NCBI GenBank assembly: GCA_049419605.1
Contig: JBMSKF010000004.1
Coordinates: forward strand, 4,111 to 68,110
Origin: UBA970 sp049419605
Lineage (GTDB): Bacteria; Bacillota_I; Bacilli_A; RFN20; CAG-826
Reading direction: 5' to 3'
DNA length: 64,000 bases
Shown here: positions 58,357-64,000 of the stretch, in pieces
How positions within the stretch are numbered: the first letter of the stretch is position 1
Layout: each line of letters starts with the position of its first letter
Position numbers and translations under genes: made by a program
The notes under the pieces: generated by a model
What the model was told of the DNA's origin: nothing
Database searches by the model: none
What the model saw: only the letters and a program-made list of their open reading frames with translations

Positions 58357-60441
58357 ATGTCGAAACGCGAATACGACTTTGCTCATACGCGCAATATTGG
58401 AATTATGGCCCATATTGACGCTGGTAAAACGACAACTACAGAACGTATTTTATATTTCACTGGTAAGATTCATAAAATCGGTGAAGTACACGAAGGTGCT
58501 GCCACGATGGACTGGATGGTCCAAGAACAAGAACGTGGGATCACGATTACTTCAGCAGCAACCACTGCTTTTTGGAAAGGTCATCGGATTAACATCATCG
58601 ATACTCCTGGACACGTTGACTTCACGATTGAAGTTGAACGTTCTCTCCGTGTTCTCGATGGTGCTGTCACATTATTAGATGGTAAAAATGGTGTTGAACC
58701 TCAAACAGAAACTGTGTGGCGTCAAGGAACCAAGTATGGTGTTCCTCGCGTAGTCTTTGCTAATAAGATGGACGCTATCGGTGCCGATTTTGATATGTGC
58801 ATCGAAACCTTACATTCTCGCTTAGCCGCCAATGCTGAAGCGATTCAATATCCAATTGGATTAGAAAGTAACTTCAAAGGCATCATCGATTTAATCGAAC
58901 AAAAAGCTTGGATGTATTCCGAAAATAAAGATGAAGCACCTAAAGAAGCCCCAATCCCAGAAGAATATAAAGATAAAGTAAAAAAATTAAGAGCGAAATT
59001 ATTAGAAGCCATCGCTGGTTTCGATGATGATCTCATGGTGAAAGTGTTAGATGGTGTTGAACCTTCTGTCGCTGAAATTAAAAAAGTCATTCGTAAAGGT
59101 GTTTTACAAGGTCAATTCTTTCCAGTCATGTGTGGAGCTTCTTATAAGAACAAAGGAATTCACCAATTATTGGATGCAGTTATTGATTTCTTACCATCAC
59201 CAACGGATATTGAAAATGCAGAAGCTACATTACCAAATGGTGAAAAATTCGTCGTCGTTCCTGATGATGAAAAACCAGTTGCAGCATTAGCATTTAAAAT
59301 TGCAACGGATCCTTTCGTAGGTCGCTTATCTTATGTTCGGATTTATACTGGAACATTAAAAGCAGGTTCTTATTTAATTAACACCACAAAAGGTGTTAAA
59401 GAACGAATCGGTCGTGTCGTGTTAATGCACGCAAACCACCGTGAAGAAGTTGATGAATTACACGCCGGTGACATCGGTGCAGTTGTCGGATTAAAAGGCA
59501 CTACGACTGGTGATACCTTATGCGATGAAAAATTTGAATTACTCTTAGAAAAAATGGAATTCCCTGCCCCAGTTATTGAACAAGCAGTCGAACCCAAGAC
59601 CAAAGCTGACCAAGAAAAAATGTCGATTTCATTAATGAAGTTAGCAGAAGAAGATCCTACGTTCCGAGTGTCTACCAACGCAGAAACAGGACAAACCATT
59701 ATTGCTGGTGTTGGTGAACTTCACCTTGATATCATTGTCGACCGCTTACGTCGTGAATTTAATGTTAACGTCAACGTAGGGGCTCCTCAAGTTGGTTATC
59801 GTGAAACGATCCGCGGTTCTGCTGAATGTGAAGGAAAATATATTCGTCAGTCCGGTGGTCGTGGTCAATATGGTCACGTTTGGATTCGCTTTGAACCCAA
59901 TCCAGGTAAAGGATTTGAATTCGTGGATGCGGTCGTCGGTGGATCTGTCCCAAGAGAATTTATTAAGCCAACCATGGAAGGTTTAAAAGATGCTTTACAA
60001 AGAGGGATGGTTGCCGGTTATCCTGTCATCGATGTGAAAGCGACATTATTCGATGGTTCATATCACGATGTTGACTCTGCTGAAGGTGCGTATCGCATCG
60101 CTGCAAGTATGGCGTTAAGAGAAGCAGCGAAACGTTGCTTACCTGTAATTCTAGAACCTATCATGAAAATCGAAGTCACGGTTCCAGAACAATATTATGG
60201 TGATGTCGTGGGTGATATCGCTAGACGCCGTGGACAAATGACAGGCGATTCACAACGCGGAAACGCTAAAGTGGTTGAAGCAGAAGTACCGCTTGCACAA
60301 ATGTTCGGTTACGTCACTGATTTAAGATCCTTCACGCAAGGTCGTGGTAACTATACAATGCAATTTGATCACTATGGTGAAACCCCACGCTTTGTCGCTG
60401 AAGAAATTATTAAAAAGAATGGTGCGAAAGTTGAGAAATAG
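58357..60441 (+). CDS. fusA: Elongation factor G
   Basis: A 694-residue translocation GTPase. G1 AHIDAGKT (18-25), switch I RGITITSAATT, G3 DTPGH and G4 NKMD are intact, followed by domains II-V, with the domain IV loop SGGRGQYGHVWIRFEP and GVPREF-like GSVPREFIKP. Full length. It follows rpsG by nine bases with TAGGAGGAG. Confidence 0.98.
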   Translation: MSKREYDFAHTRNIGIMAHIDAGKTTTTERILYFTGKIHKIGEVHEGAATMDWMVQEQERGITITSAATTAFWKGHRINIIDTPGHVDFTIEVERSLRVLDGAVTLLDGKNGVEPQTETVWRQGTKYGVPRVVFANKMDAIGADFDMCIETLHSRLAANAEAIQYPIGLESNFKGIIDLIEQKAWMYSENKDEAPKEAPIPEEYKDKVKKLRAKLLEAIAGFDDDLMVKVLDGVEPSVAEIKKVIRKGVLQGQFFPVMCGASYKNKGIHQLLDAVIDFLPSPTDIENAEATLPNGEKFVVVPDDEKPVAALAFKIATDPFVGRLSYVRIYTGTLKAGSYLINTTKGVKERIGRVVLMHANHREEVDELHAGDIGAVVGLKGTTTGDTLCDEKFELLLEKMEFPAPVIEQAVEPKTKADQEKMSISLMKLAEEDPTFRVSTNAETGQTIIAGVGELHLDIIVDRLRREFNVNVNVGAPQVGYRETIRGSAECEGKYIRQSGGRGQYGHVWIRFEPNPGKGFEFVDAVVGGSVPREFIKPTMEGLKDALQRGMVAGYPVIDVKATLFDGSYHDVDSAEGAYRIAASMALREAAKRCLPVILEPIMKIEVTVPEQYYGDVVGDIARRRGQMTGDSQRGNAKVVEAEVPLAQMFGYVTDLRSFTQGRGNYTMQFDHYGETPRFVAEEIIKKNGAKVEK

Positions 60442-60454
60442 TAAGCAAATAACA

Positions 60455-60483
60455 TTGATTTTCTAAAAGAAGTGCGTTAAGAT
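60455..60483 (+). promoter_or_regulatory. Promoter of tuf
   Basis: TTGATT (60455-60460), a 17-base spacer and TAAGAT (60478-60483) in the 85-base fusA-tuf gap. This would allow extra transcription of tuf above the rest of the str operon. The tRNA-Lys promoter has the same -10 sequence. Confidence 0.55.
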
Positions 60484-60526
60484 ATAAAAGTTAAATAACT
60501 AAAAGTTATAAAAAAGGAGAATGCTT

Positions 60527-61711
60527 ATGGCAAAAGAAAAGTTTGATCGGAGTAAAGTACACGTTAATATCGGGACTATTGGTCACGTTGACCACGGTAA
60601 GACCACGCTTACTGCAGCGATTACCACAGTGTTAGCAAAACAAGGTGGTGCAACTGCAAAGAAGTATGATGAAATCGACGCTGCCCCAGAAGAAAAGGCT
60701 CGTGGTATCACCATTAATACTTCGCATATTGAATATGCAACCAAGAATCGTCACTATGCTCACGTTGACTGCCCAGGACACGCTGACTATGTTAAAAACA
60801 TGATCACCGGTGCTGCGCAAATGGACGGTGGTATCTTAGTCGTTGCTGCTAATGACGGTGTCATGGCGCAAACCAAAGAACACATCCTTCTTGCTCGTCA
60901 AGTCGGCGTTCCATTCATCGTTGTCTTCTTAAATAAAGTTGACTTAGTGGATGATAAAGAATTAGTCGACATCGTCGAAATGGATATTCGTGATACCTTA
61001 TCAAAATATGGTTTCCCAGGTGACAAGATTCCTGTCATCCGTGGTGCAGCAGTCAAAGCCTTAAATGGTGATGAAGCTGAACAAAAGAATATCTTAGCCT
61101 TAATGGAAGCTGTCGATACATATATCCCAACTCCTAAACGTGAAGTTGATAAACCAGTTTTAATCCCAGTCGAAGACGTTCTCACCATTACAGGTCGTGG
61201 AACTGTTGTCACTGGCCGTGTTGAACGTGGTACTTTAAAACTTAACGATGAAGTTGAAATCGTTGGGATCAAAGATACTCAAAAATCAGTTGTTACCGGG
61301 ATTGAAATGTTCCGTAAACTTCTTGATGAAGCGCAAGCTGGTGATAACGTTGGTGTGTTATTACGTGGGATCGTTCGTGAACAAGTTGAACGTGGACAAG
61401 TTGTTGCAAAACCTGGTTCCGTTACTCCCCACACGAAGTTCTCTGCCACTGCTTATATCTTAACCAAAGAAGAAGGTGGTCGTCATACTTCATTCTTATC
61501 CAACTATCGTCCACAATTCTACTTCCGTACGACAGACATTACTGGTGTTATCGAATTACCAGCAGATGTGAAGATGGTCATGCCAGGTGATAATGTGACG
61601 TTCAATGTTGAACTCATTCACCCAGTTGCCATTGAAAAAGGAACCAAGTTCTCGATTCGTGAAGGTGGCCGTACCGTTGGTGCAGGAACCGTTAACGAAA
61701 TCGTTAAGTAA
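60527..61711 (+). CDS. tuf: Elongation factor Tu
   Basis: A 394-residue GTPase delivering aminoacyl-tRNA. GHVDHGKT (19-26), switch I ARGITINTSHIEY, DCPGH and NKVD are conserved, followed by domains 2 and 3 ending GRTVGAGTVNEIVK. ATG 60527 (MAKEKFDRSK) is the family start; an ATG two codons upstream is closer to AAAGGAG than usual. A strong terminator follows. Confidence 0.98.
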   Translation: MAKEKFDRSKVHVNIGTIGHVDHGKTTLTAAITTVLAKQGGATAKKYDEIDAAPEEKARGITINTSHIEYATKNRHYAHVDCPGHADYVKNMITGAAQMDGGILVVAANDGVMAQTKEHILLARQVGVPFIVVFLNKVDLVDDKELVDIVEMDIRDTLSKYGFPGDKIPVIRGAAVKALNGDEAEQKNILALMEAVDTYIPTPKREVDKPVLIPVEDVLTITGRGTVVTGRVERGTLKLNDEVEIVGIKDTQKSVVTGIEMFRKLLDEAQAGDNVGVLLRGIVREQVERGQVVAKPGSVTPHTKFSATAYILTKEEGGRHTSFLSNYRPQFYFRTTDITGVIELPADVKMVMPGDNVTFNVELIHPVAIEKGTKFSIREGGRTVGAGTVNEIVK

Positions 61712-61733
61712 GTTTCTTCTCAAATTCAATTAT

Positions 61734-61762
61734 AAAAAGACCGATTTATCGGTCTTTTTTTC
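61734..61762 (+). terminator. Terminator after tuf
   Basis: An 11-bp stem AAAAAGACCGA (61734-61744) / TCGGTCTTTTT (61749-61759), loop TTTA, followed by further T. It closes the str operon. Confidence 0.92.
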
Positions 61763-61791
61763 TTGCAAAATGAACTTGAATTCTTGATAAT
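61763..61791 (+). promoter_or_regulatory. Leaderless promoter of the RDD gene
   Basis: TTGCAA (61763-61768), a 17-base spacer and GATAAT (61786-61791), ending six bases before the ATG at 61798. No Shine-Dalgarno is visible, so the transcript probably begins at the start codon. Confidence 0.55.
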
Positions 61792-61797
61792 GAATTT

Positions 61798-62742
61798 ATG
61801 AAAACAAATCCCTTTGCTGTCCATGCTAATTTATTGAAGCGGACTGGTGCTGCCGTTTTAGATTTATTTTTATGGCTCATCAGTAGTCTGATTTTATTAA
61901 GTTATGTTTTTGGTCCGCTTTATGATGCACAATATGGCACGACGCAATTATCCGCACAATTTGTTGCCTATCAAGAAGCAAGTTATTTGTATGCAACCGA
62001 TGATGTTTCCAATCAATTAGTGAATTTAGATTTAGCGGATGTTCCCGATGCAATTTATCAATACTATTCGGTCTTTAAAAATGGAAAAGTCTATAATCCA
62101 TCAGAACCCGCATTTGAATTTTCGATTTCGTGGTACAACATCAACGTTTTAAAGGTTCAAGAAGTCGATCCGATTTTTGAATTAGTGAATACCGACATCA
62201 ACGTTATTGCCGTATTAAAAGATGGTGTTGCCCAAACCGACATTGATGCGTTTTATACTGAAGCGTATCGATTAGCGTTAATTGATTTTAATACGTATCC
62301 GCCATTTGCTTCACTCGTGAGTTTAATCAATGGATACTTTTTAGAAATCATTGGTTACTCCGCTCTTTTATCCTTTTTAATTTTTTATGTGTTGATACCA
62401 TTATTATTTAAACAAGGGATTACATTAGGTAAAAAAGCCAGTGGCATTATCGTGGTAACGGATAAAGGTTATACGATGAAATGGTGGCAATTACCGATCC
62501 GTAGTTTAGTGCTAGCAGCAACCTTAATTACTGCCATCTACACTATTTTTGGTTCGTTACTTTTATCTTATACCCTCATGGTGTTTACAAAAGGATACCG
62601 TTCCGCGAATGATTTTTTAGCGTTGACAAAAATAGTGGACCAAAAAACGTCTAAAATTTTTGATAACGAACAATTATTACTCGCCTATGAAAATCAATTA
62701 GAACGCGGTAAACCACAAGATTCTGAACGCTTTATCAAATAG
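61798..62742 (+). CDS. RDD family membrane protein
   Basis: A 314-residue protein with RDD features: N-terminal LLKRTGAAVLDLFLWLISSL (the R and D of the family), then after a long extracytoplasmic stretch of about 130 residues, a second membrane part and KQGITLGKKASGIIVVTDKGYTMKWWQLPIRSL, the family's T-L-G-K-x-x-x-G motif and following Arg. The large inserted soluble region between helices 1 and 2 is longer than in typical 150-residue RDD proteins. The function of RDD proteins is mostly unknown (some exchange ions). Gene stands alone behind its own promoter. Confidence 0.7.
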   Translation: MKTNPFAVHANLLKRTGAAVLDLFLWLISSLILLSYVFGPLYDAQYGTTQLSAQFVAYQEASYLYATDDVSNQLVNLDLADVPDAIYQYYSVFKNGKVYNPSEPAFEFSISWYNINVLKVQEVDPIFELVNTDINVIAVLKDGVAQTDIDAFYTEAYRLALIDFNTYPPFASLVSLINGYFLEIIGYSALLSFLIFYVLIPLLFKQGITLGKKASGIIVVTDKGYTMKWWQLPIRSLVLAATLITAIYTIFGSLLLSYTLMVFTKGYRSANDFLALTKIVDQKTSKIFDNEQLLLAYENQLERGKPQDSERFIK

Positions 62743-62761
62743 ATTAAACTTTGAATTAGAA

Positions 62762-62790
62762 TTGAATTAGACGCTTGATTATTGTAAGAT
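62762..62790 (+). promoter_or_regulatory. Promoter of tRNA-Lys
   Basis: TTGAAT (62762-62767), a 17-base spacer and TAAGAT (62785-62790), twelve bases before the mature tRNA 5' end. Confidence 0.55.
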
Positions 62791-62801
62791 AATTTGGCGA
62801 T

Positions 62802-62877
<76 letters not shown>

Positions 62878-62885
62878 TGATCTTT

Positions 62886-62909
62886 ACATCTTCTTCGGAA
62901 GATGTTTTT
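62886..62909 (+). terminator. Terminator after tRNA-Lys
   Basis: Stem ACATCTTC (62886-62893) / GAAGATGT (62898-62905) with a stable TTCG tetraloop and a T-run to 62909. Confidence 0.88.
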
Positions 62910-62918
62910 ATTTTAAGT

Positions 62919-62924
62919 TAAAAT
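62919..62924 (+). promoter_or_regulatory. -10 box of the methyltransferase gene (leaderless)
   Basis: TAAAAT ends six bases before the ATG at 62931. No clear -35 and no Shine-Dalgarno are present; it fits the spacing seen at several other genes in the window. Confidence 0.38.
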
Positions 62925-62930
62925 AAATCC

Positions 62931-63560
62931 ATGATAAAAAAGAATATTGATTCCTATAATCTTATTGTTTCTCAATGGAAGCAATTTCGTGATCAATCGC
63001 CAATCAATCAATGCATCGTGGATATGTTTTCTTTATTACCGAAAAAGGCATCAGTGCTTGATGTGGGGTGTGGAACAGGTTATCCCATTGCCCATTGGTT
63101 GGCGCATCAAGGGTGCCGAGTGATAGGCATTGATGCATCACTTGAAATGATTACCATTGCAAAGAAGATGGCATTACCTCAGGCAACGTTTATTCACACG
63201 GATATCCTTAACTATGTCCCACAAGAACAATTTGAAGGGATTATTGCTTTTGATAGTCTTTTTCATTTAGAGTTAAACGATCAAAAGAATGTGATTACAA
63301 AATTGATTCAATCTCTTTCTATCAATGGTATTTTTTTAATGACCCATGGAAAAAAACACGGAGAAATTCAAGGCGAGATGTTTGGTCAGCCCTTTTATTA
63401 TTCGAGCTTGGCGACACAGGAGTATGTCACACTATTACAATCCCTAGGTATGACAATCCTATCGATTCAAGAAGATTATCAAGAGAAAACAACCGGATCT
63501 AGGGATTTATTGTTGATTGCGAAAAAACATACTCAATCCGCTTCATTTAGCATAAAATGA
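62931..63560 (+). CDS. Class I SAM-dependent methyltransferase, unknown substrate
   Basis: A 209-residue methyltransferase of the Methyltransf_11/25 type. Motif I is VLDVGCGTGYPIAHWL, motif II GIDASLEMITIAKKM with the ribose-binding Asp, and motif IV IIAFDSLFHLE. Proteins of this kind often act on small molecules, but nothing here identifies the substrate. It lies after the tRNA-Lys terminator and is followed four bases later by a small winged-helix-like gene. Confidence 0.75.
   Translation: MIKKNIDSYNLIVSQWKQFRDQSPINQCIVDMFSLLPKKASVLDVGCGTGYPIAHWLAHQGCRVIGIDASLEMITIAKKMALPQATFIHTDILNYVPQEQFEGIIAFDSLFHLELNDQKNVITKLIQSLSINGIFLMTHGKKHGEIQGEMFGQPFYYSSLATQEYVTLLQSLGMTILSIQEDYQEKTTGSRDLLLIAKKHTQSASFSIK
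63553..63558 (+). promoter_or_regulatory. -10 box of the small downstream gene (leaderless)
   Basis: TAAAAT overlaps the end of the methyltransferase gene and ends six bases before the ATG at 63565, again with no Shine-Dalgarno. Confidence 0.38.
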
Positions 63561-63564
63561 AGAT

Positions 63565-63963
63565 ATGAGTGGCAAAGCTATCTATCTAAAAATTCAACAA
63601 GCGTTATCATCAACCTCACAAAAATATGTGACGGCGGAAATGTTATCCCAATCGATTGGGATTTATCCTGATGTCATCAATGAGGCATTATCGATGTTTA
63701 ATCCAGTGGTCACTTTAGATGTGACCTTTAATTTAATAGATTTACTTCCTGATTTAAATCAATATCTAGGGAATGCCAAAGCAGTCGCGGTGAAAAGAAA
63801 TAAATCTGTAGGTAAACCCCTTCCCTATCCTAATTTTGCTGATTTTGTTTATCAAAAGATGACGATTGCTGGGATTGTGGATAAGAGTATTTCGTTATCT
63901 GAAAAAGATTTAAAACTCGCCAAGAAATTGATTCAAAACGAACTAAAAAGTCGTAAAAAATAA
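63565..63963 (+). CDS. Small protein with Rex-N-like winged-helix region
   Basis: A 132-residue protein. Residues about 8-68 read like a winged helix-turn-helix: a helix YLKIQQALSSTSQ, then YVTAEMLSQSIGIYPDVINEAL and a wing-like strand, reminiscent of the DNA-binding N-terminus of the redox repressor Rex (S-x-x-LA-x-x-x-G). The NAD-binding Rossmann domain of Rex is absent; instead comes a basic linker (VKRNKSVGKPLPYP) and a Lys-rich helix. It may be a small regulator. The family call is tentative. Confidence 0.5.
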   Translation: MSGKAIYLKIQQALSSTSQKYVTAEMLSQSIGIYPDVINEALSMFNPVVTLDVTFNLIDLLPDLNQYLGNAKAVAVKRNKSVGKPLPYPNFADFVYQKMTIAGIVDKSISLSEKDLKLAKKLIQNELKSRKK

Positions 63964-63967
63964 AAAA

Positions 63968-64000
63968 TGGTCGGAACGATGAGATTCGAACTCACGACCT
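63968..64000 (-). tRNA. 3' part of a minus-strand tRNA (partial, probably tRNA-Pro)
   Basis: On the minus strand the window edge holds a variable loop ending AGGTC, T arm GTGAG-TTCGAAT-CTCAT-like, acceptor 3' strand CGTTCCG, discriminator A and encoded CCA. The matching 5' strand would be CGGAACG; a C1-G72 pair and a five-base variable loop favour tRNA-Pro, but the anticodon lies outside the window. Confidence 0.8.

Overview
The window is the translation and transcription core of a low-GC, Gram-positive-type bacterium. UGA is used as a stop (for example at the ends of tgt and gatA) and Trp is TGG, so the code is standard, not the Mycoplasma/Spiroplasma code. Gene order is Firmicutes-like. The lack of rpmD (L30), a Mollicutes-style GatA active-site segment (TGDSVRKPA) and short intergenic regions, together with carotenoid genes, suggest an Acholeplasma/Izemoplasma-like or other Mollicutes-related Bacillota lineage. 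That placement is inference from gene content; no search was run.

Layout. 1-5400: a TPP riboswitch with intrinsic terminator controls thiT, then a DUF402 phosphatase gene and the t6A cluster tsaE-tsaB-rimI-tsaD, then asnS and a small membrane protein. 5390-7231 (minus): three unrecognised membrane proteins. 7240-15013: a thioredoxin-fold-like ORF, pcrA-ligA-gatC-gatA-gatB. 15061-18745: degV (minus) diverging from the queuosine set queT-tgt-queA. 18768-33908: a strong promoter, a structured leader and the fused S10/spc/alpha superoperon (rpsJ to rplQ, with secY, adk, map, infA, rpmJ and rpoA), closed by a terminator. 33912-38340: a HAD phosphatase, a minus-strand crtN-crtM carotenoid pair and a divergent class II CPD photolyase. 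38345-42876: cysS, an MgtC-family protein, rlmB, a SigH-position sigma factor, rpmG-secE-nusG. 42880-44933 (minus): ktrA/ktrB inserted where nusG is normally followed by rplK. 45024-55732: rplK-rplA-(L10 leader)-rplJ-rplL-rsmC-like-rpoB-rpoC. 55753-57267: a secreted M6-type metalloprotease between rpoC and rpsL. 57276-61762: rpsL-rpsG-fusA-tuf. 61798-64000: an RDD membrane protein, tRNA-Lys(CTT), a methyltransferase, a small winged-helix-like protein, and the 3' end of a minus-strand tRNA.

How it works together: nearly all genes serve ribosome assembly, tRNA charging and modification (t6A, Q, GatCAB), RNA polymerase, protein export and translation factors. Regulation visible in sequence includes a TPP riboswitch, an L10 leader, structured leaders before rpsJ, rplK and rpsL, a hairpin between rplK and rplA, and many intrinsic terminators.

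The main non-routine observations are: (i) a recurrent -10 box placed exactly 6 nt before ATG in at least seven non-ribosomal genes that lack Shine-Dalgarno sequences, implying leaderless mRNAs, beside ribosomal genes with strong AGGAGG sites; (ii) Ala/Lys/Pro-rich tails added to several ribosomal proteins (L23, L5, S5, S11, S19, S12, L6); (iii) non-canonical insertions in otherwise conserved operons (KtrAB, the metalloprotease, MgtC); (iv) a carotenoid/photolyase divergon. I did not find a clearly new multi-gene system, mobile element or CRISPR array.
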